DNA of 25,365 bases from Sulfurospirillum sp. (GCA_003978455.1 QNZT01000011.1:1-25365), one strand, 5' to 3'; shown: positions 1 to 7,375, numbered from the stretch's first letter. Program-made: numbers and translations. Notes: generated by a model not told the origin, from the letters alone.

Positions 1-1152
1 ATGGAAGAAGCCGAACGGCGGTGTCAGAAACGATGCCTGAAGATTCATCGCCACGAGGATCGCGAACCAGAGTGGATCGATCCCGAATGCTGTGACGATA
101 GGTACGAGAATCGGGATGACGATAAAACAGATCTCCAGAAAATCGACAAAAAATCCCAGCAGAAAAATCGCCAGCATCGCGATGCCGATGAAGATCCACC
201 CGTCGGCGATATCTTCGGTAAAAAACGCCAGTACCATATCGCTACCGCCCACTTCGTTGAAGGTGAGTGAAAAGGCAGTCGCACCGATCAGTATCATGAA
301 GATCATCGCGGTGAGTTTGACCGTCTCAAGTGCCGAATGCATCAAATCTTTCAGACTGAATACACGGTTGATGATTGTTAGAAAGATCGCTCCCACAGAG
401 CCGAATGCCGCAGACTCGGTAGGGGTTGCCACACCCATAAAGATCGATCCCAGTACCAGCAGGATCAAAAGCGCAGGCGGGAAGATGGAGCGCAGTGCCT
501 TTCTGACAACCACGGGACGCGGCTCGTCACTCAAAATCGGCGGTGCAAGATCGGGTTTGAGGTGACTGAGAATCAGGATATAGAGGATATAGAGCCCGAC
601 CAGGATGAGCGAAGGACCGACAGCCGCTTTGAAGAGGTCGCCGACGCTGATGCTCATGACATCTCCGAGGATGATGAGCACGATGGAAGGGGGAATGATC
701 TGTCCCAGTGTACCGCTTGCCGCGATCGTGCCCGCACTCAGACTTTTGGAGTAGCCGTGTTTGATCATGATCGGCAGGGAGATGATACTCATCATGACGA
801 CACTCGCACCGACGATACCGGTACTCGCCGCCAGTACCGCACCCACGGCAACGGTGCTGATCGCCAGACCGCCGCGGATATTTCCGAAGAGTTTGCCGAC
901 ATTGACCAGCAGGCTTTCGGCGATCTTGCTCTTCTCCAGAATCAATCCCATAAAGATAAAGAGCGGTACCGCGATGAGGGTAAAGTTTTGCATGATGCCG
1001 TAGATACGGTACGGCAGCAGTCTGAAGATCTCCAGTCCGACATCGGGTGTCAGCAGTGCGGTCAGCAGTGCTGCCGTACCGAAAGCGAATGCGACCGGAA
1101 AGCCGATGAGCAAAAAGAGCAGGGCAGCCACGAACATATAGATACCGATCAT
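1..1152 (-). CDS. dctM: TRAP transporter large permease (DctM family), partial: C-terminus cut by window edge
   Basis: Large membrane subunit of a tripartite ATP-independent periplasmic transporter, which carries out Na+-driven uptake of small organic acids in the inner membrane. The minus-strand frame is open for 384 codons from ATG at 1152 to base 1, so about 40-45 residues are missing compared with the usual ~425. The start of the protein reads MIGIYMFVAALLFLLIGFPV, and many hydrophobic segments follow. The family hallmark GTLGQIIPPS is at about residues 147-156. The start overlaps the dctQ stop in an ATGA arrangement (4 bp), indicating translational coupling. No substrate-binding DctP gene lies in the window; it may be beyond the left edge. 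The substrate cannot be told from the permeases. Family assignment is firm. Confidence 0.93.
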   Translation of the reverse strand, partial: MIGIYMFVAALLFLLIGFPVAFAFGTAALLTALLTPDVGLEIFRLLPYRIYGIMQNFTLIAVPLFIFMGLILEKSKIAESLLVNVGKLFGNIRGGLAISTVAVGAVLAASTGIVGASVVMMSIISLPIMIKHGYSKSLSAGTIAASGTLGQIIPPSIVLIILGDVMSISVGDLFKAAVGPSLILVGLYILYILILSHLKPDLAPPILSDEPRPVVVRKALRSIFPPALLILLVLGSIFMGVATPTESAAFGSVGAIFLTIINRVFSLKDLMHSALETVKLTAMIFMILIGATAFSLTFNEVGGSDMVLAFFTEDIADGWIFIGIAMLAIFLLGFFVDFLEICFIVIPILVPIVTAFGIDPLWFAILVAMNLQASFLTPPFGFFH

Positions 1153-1649
1153 CTCTCACCTCTGAGAAAACGGATATTTTTCCACAAGATCACCAGACTC
1201 TGAAGCCCCAGCAGTGCAAATCCGACCAGAATCATCCCTTTGATGAGGTAGCGGTGCGTCAGACCACCCGGATCGGAGGAGATCTCATGTTGTAGGTAAC
1301 TCTGCATGACAAAATCCCATGATACATAGAGCACCAGTGCCGTAAAGGGCAAGATCATCAGCAACTGGGAGATGATCTCGATCACTGCTTTGGTACGCGG
1401 CGAAAAAGAGGCGTAAAAGATATCGACACGCACATGTTTGTCCTGTTGGAGGGTGTAGGAGAGTCCCAGCAGAAAGAGAATATCGAAGAGATGCCACTCC
1501 ATCTCCTGTAACGCTACAGAGCCGCCGTGAAAGAGGTAACGGTTGAGGGCATCGTACACCACGAGCAGACTAAGCACAATCACCAAAACAGCGGAAACTT
1601 TGGCAAAAAATCTGATCAGCTTCTCAATCCATGCCGCGATACCTGCCAT
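1149..1649 (-). CDS. dctQ: TRAP transporter small permease (DctQ family)
   Basis: Small four-helix membrane subunit that pairs with DctM in TRAP transporters. The protein is 166 aa, normal for the family. Hydrophobic segments lie at about residues 14-32, 50-65, 88-110 and 133-155, and the first loop has the typical DALNRYLF motif followed by a W-H-L-F segment (residues 53-56). The ATG at 1649 follows an AAGGAG Shine-Dalgarno sequence that overlaps the end of trpC, whose stop is only 4 nt upstream. The stop codon overlaps the dctM start. A TRAP pair directly behind trpC is an unusual neighbourhood but is clearly one transcription unit by spacing. Confidence 0.93.
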   Translation of the reverse strand: MAGIAAWIEKLIRFFAKVSAVLVIVLSLLVVYDALNRYLFHGGSVALQEMEWHLFDILFLLGLSYTLQQDKHVRVDIFYASFSPRTKAVIEIISQLLMILPFTALVLYVSWDFVMQSYLQHEISSDPGGLTHRYLIKGMILVGFALLGLQSLVILWKNIRFLRGER

Positions 1650-1653
1650 CTCT

Positions 1654-2436
1654 CTACTCCTTCAGTGCCCTGACAGATGAGACGATATCATCCTGTCTCA
1701 TAAAGTGTTCTCCAATCAAAAAGGCATCGACACCGACATCATGAAGGCGGTGGATCGTCTCTTTGTCGTTGATACCGCTTTCGGCGACGATGATCTTGCC
1801 GTTGGGGATGAGCGGAATCAGTTTTTCGCTCAGCTGCATATCCATCTCGAAGGTTTCCAGATTGCGGTGGTTGATACCGATGATATCCGCTCCGGCGTGG
1901 ATCGCTTTTTTGAGATCCTCTTTGTCATGAATCTCCACCAGCGCATTCATCCCCAGATGCCAGGTGTAGTTAAGCAGATCTTTGAGCTCTTTTTTGGAGA
2001 GCATCTTGGCGATGAGCAGTACAAAGTCGGCACCGTAAACCAGTGCTTCGACGAGCTGGTATTCGCAGAAGATGAAGTCTTTGCGCAGCAGCGGTGTTCC
2101 GACATAGCGGCGTATGCCTGTCAGATACTCGATATCGCCTTGAAAAAAGTGCGGTTCGGTCAGTACGCTGATGGCATCGACCCCCGCCTCTTCATACGCC
2201 TGCGCGATCGTCAGCGGATCGAAATCTTCCCGGATCACCCCTTTAGAGGGGCTCGCTTTTTTGACCTCGGCGATGATGCGGTAGGGGTTGTCAGGCGTGG
2301 AGGTGAGATAGGGTTTGACATCTCTGGGTGCATAGGGATTGTATGCCAGAGAGCGTCCCAGCCAGTCCAGCGGTATCTGCCGCTCCCGCTCTTTGACGAC
2401 CTCTTTGGTTTTTTTGAGTATTTTGTCGAGTATCAC
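1654..2436 (-). CDS. trpC: Indole-3-glycerol phosphate synthase
   Basis: Cytoplasmic TIM-barrel enzyme of tryptophan synthesis that closes carboxyphenylamino-deoxyribulose phosphate to indole-3-glycerol phosphate. The protein is 260 aa, the usual length for a monofunctional TrpC. Visible family motifs are AEVKKASPSKG (residues 56-66, catalytic Lys), LTEPHFFQG (92-100), LRKDF (117-121, catalytic Lys), the IGINHRNL segment and AESGI near the end (phosphate binding). The ATG at 2436 overlaps the stop of the upstream TPR lipoprotein by 4 bp (ATGA). No other trp gene is adjacent, so the trp pathway is dispersed here, as is common in Campylobacterota. Identification is firm. Confidence 0.97.
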   Translation of the reverse strand: MILDKILKKTKEVVKERERQIPLDWLGRSLAYNPYAPRDVKPYLTSTPDNPYRIIAEVKKASPSKGVIREDFDPLTIAQAYEEAGVDAISVLTEPHFFQGDIEYLTGIRRYVGTPLLRKDFIFCEYQLVEALVYGADFVLLIAKMLSKKELKDLLNYTWHLGMNALVEIHDKEDLKKAIHAGADIIGINHRNLETFEMDMQLSEKLIPLIPNGKIIVAESGINDKETIHRLHDVGVDAFLIGEHFMRQDDIVSSVRALKE

Positions 2437-3731
2437 TGCTTTTTATCCTTTATACACTGTTTGATTTTTCGTATATGATCGACGATCTCTTCCTGGCTAC
2501 GATCCTTCTCGAAAGGTTTCATGAGATCGTAGGCTTTTTGGCATTTGCCCAGCCGGTAGTATCCCCACGCCAGCGTATCGATGTAAAAGAGAGAGTCAGG
2601 CTCTTTCTGGAGTGCTTTTTTGACCAGTTCGATCCCCTTTTTGATATCGATATCATGATCGATCAGCAGGTAGGCGTAGTAGTTGTAGTAGAGGGGATCA
2701 TCGAGCGTATAGACCGATTTTTCAAACTTTTTCAAAACAGTTTTGAGGAGTGCGGGTGTTTTCTTTTTGCTCCCTTCATACTCCAGTATGGCAGCTTTTG
2801 CCAGAAAGTCCATATCACCGCTCTCTTTGTAGAGTTGCATCGCCAGAGGATAGGCGTGTTTGTAGTCTCTTTTGGCGGTATAGATATCGAGCAGTGTCTC
2901 ATCGCTGAGTTTGTGCTTTTTCAAAAAGGCGATGGCGGCATCGTAGTTTTTTTGATAGGCGTAGAGTTCCAGAAGTGCTTTGGCATACAGTGGATCTTTG
3001 GTTGTGGTGTACATCTCTTTGTAAAGGCTTTCCAGTGCATGGAGATCCTCTTTTTGGGTATAGATCTGCACCAGTACGGAACAGAGCAGTTTGTCGCAGC
3101 CGTAGATACGACGGTGTGTCTCCAGAAAACGGATCGCTTCATCCGGTTTATGCTCTTTTTCGAGTATTTCAGCGATTGCCAGTGCCATCTTCGACGTGTG
3201 GTGTATGGCATAAGCTTTGTGAAAATAGTGTTTTGCTTTTTCCAGATCGCCTGCGACTTTTTCGATCAGAGCGGCAAGTTCGTAATCTTTCTCCTGCGGA
3301 TCGTGATGTAGCAGGTTTTGTGTGATTTCCCGTGCTTTTTCGATCTCGCCTTTGTCAAGGTAGTAGGCGACCAGATAACGGTTGATAAACTTGTCGTCGC
3401 CGAATTTGCCTTTGCCTTTTTCGATCAAGTGGCGGATACGGTTGAAATCTTTATCCATACTCGCCGCTTTGATCGCGTCGGTGAGGTAATCTTTCTGCGG
3501 ATCGAGATCGTATAGCTTCTCAAAAAAGAGGCTGGCGGTTTTGAAATCTTTTCGCTCAAAAGCATCCATCGCGATCAGCGCATAGGCATCTATTTTGGCT
3601 TCTTTGTTATCGACAGCACTGTTGACGATCTTCACTTTTTGCAATTGCAGCGCTTCGCCCTTTTGGGCACAGGAGGTCAATCCCAGCGACGCTGTAAGCA
3701 TCAGGACTATGACAATATAATACCTGGACAT
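2433..3731 (-). CDS. TPR-repeat lipoprotein of unknown function
   Basis: A 432-aa protein starting MSRYYIVIVLMLTASLGLTSC. The hydrophobic segment ending in the lipobox LTSC (Cys about residue 21) predicts a signal-peptidase II lipoprotein. The rest is nearly all helical, with repeated tetratricopeptide-like units (for example the segments ending in AFERKDFKTASLFFEKLYDLDP and a final unit with LAWGYYRLGKCQKAYDLM), so it is probably a periplasmic scaffold that binds other proteins. The start at 3731 is supported by a GAGGTGG sequence 7 nt upstream. It overlaps the YkgJ-like gene by 25 bp and trpC by 4 bp. The partner cannot be read from sequence; the operon context (methyltransferase, Cys-cluster protein, trpC) does not suggest one. 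Confidence 0.88.
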   Translation of the reverse strand: MSRYYIVIVLMLTASLGLTSCAQKGEALQLQKVKIVNSAVDNKEAKIDAYALIAMDAFERKDFKTASLFFEKLYDLDPQKDYLTDAIKAASMDKDFNRIRHLIEKGKGKFGDDKFINRYLVAYYLDKGEIEKAREITQNLLHHDPQEKDYELAALIEKVAGDLEKAKHYFHKAYAIHHTSKMALAIAEILEKEHKPDEAIRFLETHRRIYGCDKLLCSVLVQIYTQKEDLHALESLYKEMYTTTKDPLYAKALLELYAYQKNYDAAIAFLKKHKLSDETLLDIYTAKRDYKHAYPLAMQLYKESGDMDFLAKAAILEYEGSKKKTPALLKTVLKKFEKSVYTLDDPLYYNYYAYLLIDHDIDIKKGIELVKKALQKEPDSLFYIDTLAWGYYRLGKCQKAYDLMKPFEKDRSQEEIVDHIRKIKQCIKDKKQ

Positions 3732-4087
3732 TCTTCAACCACCTCGTTTTTATGTTCTTTAAAATAGTCCCAGAAGGGAAACGTGATGCACTGGCGGGGT
3801 CGGACGGGATAGATGGAGCAGTTTTTCACTTCCGTGTCGAAAAAGATACACGCGAAACCCTCGTCCGTACGGCGCTCTTTGAGGGTATAGCGGTAGCGTA
3901 CCTTTTCGAGATACTCTGTTGTAAAGATATCGGGTGCGATACCCAGAAAACCGGCGATTTTCGCGATCTCCGCAGGTGTCACCCAGATATATCCGCTCTC
4001 CCCCGTACAGCACTTGCCACCGCACTCTGCACATTTTGAGGGGTCGAATCCGTAGTCGAACCCCTCTTTCGTTATGATATCTTGCAT
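3707..4087 (-). CDS. YkgJ-family cysteine cluster protein
   Basis: A small 126-aa cytoplasmic protein with the signature of the UPF0153/YkgJ family, thought to bind Zn or an Fe-S cluster. Cysteines are at residues 19, 22, 26 and 27 (CAECGGKCC), then 80, 90, 100 and 120, including the typical CSIYPVRPRQC segment. The function of the family is not established; it may be a metal- or cluster-carrying protein. Both ends overlap neighbours (16 bp with the methyltransferase, 25 bp with the TPR lipoprotein), so it is translated from a coupled polycistronic message. The Cys pattern makes the family call safe; the role is unknown. Confidence 0.9.
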   Translation of the reverse strand: MQDIITKEGFDYGFDPSKCAECGGKCCTGESGYIWVTPAEIAKIAGFLGIAPDIFTTEYLEKVRYRYTLKERRTDEGFACIFFDTEVKNCSIYPVRPRQCITFPFWDYFKEHKNEVVEECPGIILS

Positions 4088-4767
4088 TTTATACTATATG
4101 TCCTTGTTTTTTGATAAATAGATTTTACCTCGTCACTCTCCTTCGCACCGCTGAAATGGATCAGGGGAGGGTGGACGGTGCAGAGCGATCGTGACCCTTT
4201 TCGCGCATGTATCAGTACTAGCTGGGCAGGTTTGGCAGCCGTACCGTGCACGAAACGGATGTCGCATACGGTAAATTTATGTTCATGAAGTGTGTGCATC
4301 AGCATCGGCAGCTGTTTGGCATCGTAACAGAAGAGAAACGAGCCGCGCGGTTTGATGATACGGTTGATCTTCGCGACCATCGGCGCGAACGGGAGGTGTT
4401 CCGCGCTTTTGCTGAGTGTCACGCTTCGGGTACTGCTTTTGTCCGTTCCTTCATGATAGTAGGGCGGATTGGAGATGACGGTGTCAAACTTTTCGGAAAA
4501 TTCGTGCTCCAGAAAGTCATCGCAGAGGATATCCGCCTGCAGGTTGTTGACACGGGCGTTTTGCTCTGCTAGCAGCCTGTTTTGGTGTTGTTTGTCGATC
4601 AGCGTGACATCCACCGGAAAATCGCGTGCACAGAGCAATCCGAGGATACCGCACCCCGTGCCGATATCGAGCAGGGTGCCTTTTGGGCGGAACTGCGTGA
4701 TAAAATGGTAGAGAAAGTGGGCATCGCTGTTGAAGAGAAAACCGTCCGATTCCTGATAGAGGAACAA
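4072..4767 (-). CDS. tRNA1(Val) (adenine-N6)-methyltransferase-like protein (TrmN6/YfiC type)
   Basis: SAM-dependent class I methyltransferase, 231 aa. The SAM-binding motif LDIGTGCGILGLL is at about residues 34-46, an acidic D follows strand 2 (TLIDK), and the N6-adenine catalytic motif NPPYY is at about residues 100-104. The length and the closing HPPLIHF segment fit the TrmN6 group, which modifies A37 of tRNA1(Val). Related enzymes with other substrates cannot be excluded. The start is a TTG at 4767 preceded by AAGG at 8 nt; an in-frame stop (TAA) lies only a few codons upstream and there is no ATG in frame. It is the first gene of the six-gene minus-strand unit and is divergent from kdsB. 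Confidence 0.82.
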   Translation of the reverse strand: MFLYQESDGFLFNSDAHFLYHFITQFRPKGTLLDIGTGCGILGLLCARDFPVDVTLIDKQHQNRLLAEQNARVNNLQADILCDDFLEHEFSEKFDTVISNPPYYHEGTDKSSTRSVTLSKSAEHLPFAPMVAKINRIIKPRGSFLFCYDAKQLPMLMHTLHEHKFTVCDIRFVHGTAAKPAQLVLIHARKGSRSLCTVHPPLIHFSGAKESDEVKSIYQKTRTYSIKCKIS

Positions 4768-4783
4768 TGCATAAACCTTTTTT

Positions 4784-4799
4784 TGTTATGATTTTAGCA
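4784..4799. promoter_or_regulatory. Overlapping divergent extended -10 elements for kdsB (+) and the methyltransferase operon (-)
   Basis: In the 53-bp gap between the two starts, the plus strand has TGTTATGAT (4784-4792). The minus strand has TGCTAAAAT (4799-4791). Both are TGn plus a -10-like hexamer and they share two bases, so polymerase binding in one direction would exclude the other. Neither has a recognisable -35, as usual in this phylum. Confidence 0.5.
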
Positions 4800-4820
4800 A
4801 ATATCTACTAAAGGATGGTG

Positions 4821-5537
4821 ATGATTATCATACCTGCCAGGGTCGCTTCGAGCAGATTTCCGGGGAAAGTGCTCGCTGAGATAGAGGGTGTTCCGATGGT
4901 GATCGCGACTGCGAAACGGGTTGAAGGGATCGACGAAGTGGCGATCGCGACGGATGCAAAGGAGGTGATGGAAGTTGCCCGCAAGTACGGTTTCAAAGCG
5001 GTGATGACTTCCGATACCCACAAAAGCGGTACAGACCGGATCAACGAAGCGGCGAAAATTCTGGGGGTAGAGAGGGATGAGATCGTCGTCAATGTCCAGG
5101 CGGATGAGCCTTTCATAGAGCCGGAAGTGGTTGAAAAGGTCTATCAGCGCGTACGCCGTGCGGTAGAAGAGGGCGAAGAGATGATGATGGCAAGCTGTTA
5201 CAAACGTATCGATCCCGCGTTTGCAGACGATCCCAACCATGTCAAAGTGATCATGGATGAAGCGGGGTATGCCATCTACTTCTCACGGAGTAAAATCCCC
5301 TTTGATAGGGAAGAGCATCACGACTACTATGGACATCTGGGCATCTACGGCTTTACCGCAAAGCGTCTGGAGCAGTTCTGTACACTGGGGACGTCACCGC
5401 TGGAAGATATCGAAAAGCTGGAACAGCTGAGGGCGCTCTACTGGGGCAAAAAGATCGCTATGGTAGAGGTGGAGAGCAGAAGTTTTGGAATCGATACAAA
5501 AGAGGATCTGGCAAAAGCGCTGGAGATTTTCGGTTGA
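4821..5537 (+). CDS. kdsB: 3-deoxy-manno-octulosonate cytidylyltransferase (CMP-Kdo synthetase)
   Basis: Cytoplasmic enzyme that activates Kdo with CTP to give CMP-Kdo, the donor for lipid A inner-core assembly. The N-terminus MIIIPARVASSRFPGKVL is the nucleotidyltransferase signature. NVQADEPFIEP (the QxDEP-type metal/sugar site) and YGHLGIYGFT are also typical of the family. The protein is 238 aa from the chosen start. An earlier in-frame ATG at 4815 is possible, but the AAGGA Shine-Dalgarno (4811-4815) overlaps it and stands 5 nt before the ATG at 4821, which also matches the family N-terminus. Transcription probably starts from the extended -10 at 4784-4792. Function is firm. Confidence 0.97.
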   Translation: MIIIPARVASSRFPGKVLAEIEGVPMVIATAKRVEGIDEVAIATDAKEVMEVARKYGFKAVMTSDTHKSGTDRINEAAKILGVERDEIVVNVQADEPFIEPEVVEKVYQRVRRAVEEGEEMMMASCYKRIDPAFADDPNHVKVIMDEAGYAIYFSRSKIPFDREEHHDYYGHLGIYGFTAKRLEQFCTLGTSPLEDIEKLEQLRALYWGKKIAMVEVESRSFGIDTKEDLAKALEIFG

Positions 5538-5889
5538 GCCAGGCAACACCCCAAAAGAGGAGGAGTTGAAAAAAGAGTGCTGCGTTGGCTTACACTTATA
5601 TCGGTTCAGACAAAAAATGTTTTAGCCTTTTTACAGATTTTTTGAAAAAAAAGTGGACTCGGAAGTAAAAACGGGGTATAATTGTTCTAATATTTTGTCT
5701 TAGGGAGATTTAAAACAAATAGTTTTGAAATTTCTATACAAGTAACATTTACTGTTGAGGCAAAAAAGTAACACTTTATTTCGTTTTTGGGAAAAAGTTA
5801 AAAAAAATCTAACAAAATTTTCCAAAAAACCGATTTGTTTTGTAAGTACGAAGATGTACTTGTAAAAAATGAAAGGCAGGTATTGCACA
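5538..5889. other. AT-rich intergenic region with long leader of the GGDEF-like gene
   Basis: 352 bp without a convincing gene. It holds a promoter -10 at 5677-5682, two direct copies of AAGTAACA(T/C)TT (5740-5750 and 5766-5776), poly-A/poly-T tracts, and a small hairpin AAGTAC-GAAGAT-GTACTT at 5844-5861 shortly before the ribosome binding site. Transcription from 5677 would give a leader of about 200 nt. A minus-strand open frame at 5700-5918 has no RBS or domain and is treated as chance. Confidence 0.6.
5677..5682 (+). promoter_or_regulatory. Promoter -10 box (TATAAT) of the GGDEF-like gene
   Basis: Perfect TATAAT after a G-rich stretch, with an A/T-rich tract upstream (5625-5650). It fits the epsilonproteobacterial sigma-70 pattern of a strong -10 and periodic A/T tracts instead of a -35. 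Confidence 0.6.
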
Positions 5890-6390
5890 ATGGTTGGAAA
5901 AAAAATGTTTTTTATCAAAGCTTTTTTACGATCGGAAAAACTGAGAGATCAAGTGTCGTTTGATGATTTTCTGGCGACGTACACGAAAGAGAAACTGACG
6001 GCGTTTGCCAACTCGGATATTCACAATGACCGTAACAATGAGAAAGAGTTGGCATTTATACTCTTCAAGATGCAGTGGGACAAAGATGATCCCTTCTTTG
6101 TCAGGGAAGCGACACAAAAGCTTCTGGACAATGTCGGGTTTGAGATCAGAGAACACGATATCCTCGTAAAATGGGATGATGACAAGTTCCTCATCATGCT
6201 GCCCGAATGCAGTATGGAGTCGGGAGAGAAGATCGCCCATCTGATCAAAAGCATCTCCGAAGCGAAAAGTTTTGTCAATATGCACGTCAAACTCGACTAT
6301 GCCATCACGGTGCATGAAGAGAGCGATACACCTGACATACTGGTTAGCAGACTCCAGGAGAAACTCGCACAAAAGTGTGAAACAGTTTAA
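5890..6390 (+). CDS. Small protein with a degenerate GGDEF (diguanylate cyclase-like) domain
   Basis: 166 aa from the ATG at 5890. The segment FILFKMQWDKDDPFFVREATQ onward, then HDILVKWDDDKFLIMLPE, follows the GGDEF fold: the second half of the domain with the LP strand and a helix after it. The catalytic GGDEF is replaced by DDDKF, so the Glu and both glycines are lost and c-di-GMP synthesis is not expected. It could be a sensor, scaffold or nucleotide-binding remnant. The start at 5890 is chosen because AGGCAGG (5874-5880) sits 9 nt before it; an in-frame ATG at 5869 lacks a good RBS. There is no receiver, PAS or EAL domain and no membrane segment. It is followed by the structured repeat at 6397. 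Confidence 0.72.
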   Translation: MVGKKMFFIKAFLRSEKLRDQVSFDDFLATYTKEKLTAFANSDIHNDRNNEKELAFILFKMQWDKDDPFFVREATQKLLDNVGFEIREHDILVKWDDDKFLIMLPECSMESGEKIAHLIKSISEAKSFVNMHVKLDYAITVHEESDTPDILVSRLQEKLAQKCETV

Positions 6391-6396
6391 ATTTAA

Positions 6397-6509
6397 CCAT
6401 TAAGTTAACGCTTTTGGAACAAAGTCCCAAAAGCTACGCTAACGCTAAGTTCTGTTCAGCACAGGGCTCACGCGCAGATGAACCGCGCTTAAATGTCTTA
6501 ACTTAATGG
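6397..6509. repeat. Structured interspersed repeat, copy 1, with 12-bp terminal inverted repeats
   Basis: The 113-bp unit is bounded by CCATTAAGTTAA (6397-6408) and its exact reverse complement TTAACTTAATGG (6498-6509). Inside is a 70-bp core (6410-6479) shared with two copies at 11366-11522. The core has hairpin 1 (GCTTTTGG 6410-6417 / CCAAAAGC 6427-6434) and hairpin 2 (CTGT 6452-6455 / ACAG 6461-6464). It lies between convergent genes, so it may serve as a two-way terminator or be a small non-coding mobile unit. No ORF in it is credible. Confidence 0.85.
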
Positions 6510-6607
6510 CATTTGCCCTATCCCAATCCAATAACGTCTGATGTATGGAATTCCGGCACTGGTAACACCGGATCCGCATCAGCGGCTACATATCGTAACT
6601 ACCCTAT
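6510..6607. other. Imperfect copy of the 3' end of the ABC ATPase gene
   Basis: Around 6533-6581 the sequence resembles 6650-6696 inside the ATPase gene. Both contain ACGTCTGATG, then a diverged stretch, then CCGGATCCGCATC. Read on the minus strand in the same frame as the ATPase, but after its TAA and a second stop, it gives ADADP, matching ADADPEFF in the gene. It may be a decayed duplication of the C-terminal coding end. The evidence is short and could be coincidence. Confidence 0.35.
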
Positions 6608-7375
6608 TTACTCCTCTTCCAGTGCCAGTTCACTGATACCGTCTACGAAACGTCTGATGATTGGATTGTCGGTAGTTTTGAAAAATTCCGGATCCGCATC
6701 TGCGAGTACTTTGCCTTCGTATAGCATGATCATCTGATCCGCTATCTTGAAACTCTCCTTGATATCATGAGAGATGACGACCGATGTCGTGCCGAGTTCT
6801 CTCTGGAGTTTGACAATGAGACGAGATATGAGGTCGCTGGCGATGGGGTCGAGTCCGGAGGTGGGTTCATCGTAGAGGATGATGTCCGGATGGAGGATGA
6901 TCGTTCTGGCGATGGCGGCTCTTTTTTGCATACCGCCACTGAGCTCATGCGGATAGAGTTGCATCACTTCGTCGGGCTTGAGACCGACCAGAGTGAGGGC
7001 TTCGCGGACTTTTTGACGCACTTCATCCTCTTTGAGTCTGGTGTGTTCATGAAGCGGAAATGCGATGTTTTCATAGACGCTCATACTGTCAAAAAGGGCA
7101 CCGAACTGGAAGGCGAAACCCACTTTTTTGCGTATGCCAAGCAGGGTTTTTTCATCGGCTGTCTCGATGTGCACGCCTTCGACGATCACCTCTCCCGAAG
7201 TCGGTTTCAGCAGACCGACGATATGTTTTATGACGGTTGATTTTCCGGTTCCGGAGGGTCCCATGACGACACACACTTTTCCCTCTTCGATAGAGAAGTT
7301 GAGTCCTTTGAGTACCTCTTTTGTACCGAACGATTTATGGACATCTTTAAAGATGATAACTTTATTGCCGCTGAT
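6608..7375 (-). CDS. ABC transporter ATP-binding protein, MlaF-like, with apparent ATC start codon
   Basis: Cytoplasmic ATPase, 255 aa if begun at 7375. Walker A GPSGTGKST is at residues 39-47, the Q-loop Gln at about 90 (FQFGALFDSM, typical of MlaF/Ttg2A), the signature LSGGM at 145-149, Walker B ILYDEP at 166-171 and the switch His at 203. This group drives phospholipid traffic between outer and inner membrane with MlaE/MlaD, but no permease or MCE gene is in the window. The frame between the prmC stop (7379) and Walker A has no ATG, GTG or TTG before GTG 7276, which would remove the first beta strands (VIIFKDVHKSF). A perfect AAGGAG lies 6 nt before ATC at 7375, so ATC is the best-supported start. 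Confidence 0.88.
   Translation of the reverse strand: MSGNKVIIFKDVHKSFGTKEVLKGLNFSIEEGKVCVVMGPSGTGKSTVIKHIVGLLKPTSGEVIVEGVHIETADEKTLLGIRKKVGFAFQFGALFDSMSVYENIAFPLHEHTRLKEDEVRQKVREALTLVGLKPDEVMQLYPHELSGGMQKRAAIARTIILHPDIILYDEPTSGLDPIASDLISRLIVKLQRELGTTSVVISHDIKESFKIADQMIMLYEGKVLADADPEFFKTTDNPIIRRFVDGISELALEEE

Noticed and set aside
527..1203. Long opposing open frames (minus 527-1159; plus 562-1203) over the TRAP large permease gene
   Set aside because: Their translations are Arg/Asp/His-rich without domains, while the minus frame starting at 1152 gives a clear DctM protein open to the window edge.
1705..3515. Plus-strand open frames opposite trpC and the TPR lipoprotein (1705-2478, 2475-3311, 3318-3515)
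   Set aside because: Antisense shadows of recognised genes; no RBS and no recognisable domain.
5700..5918. Minus-strand 72-aa open frame in the leader of the GGDEF-like gene
   Set aside because: Phe/Lys-rich from A/T tracts, no RBS, overlaps the promoter and leader of the plus-strand gene.
6513..6737. Plus-strand Ser-rich open frame of 74 aa after the GGDEF-like gene
   Set aside because: Its Ser-rich repeats come from antisense reading of the ATPase 3' end and its diverged copy.
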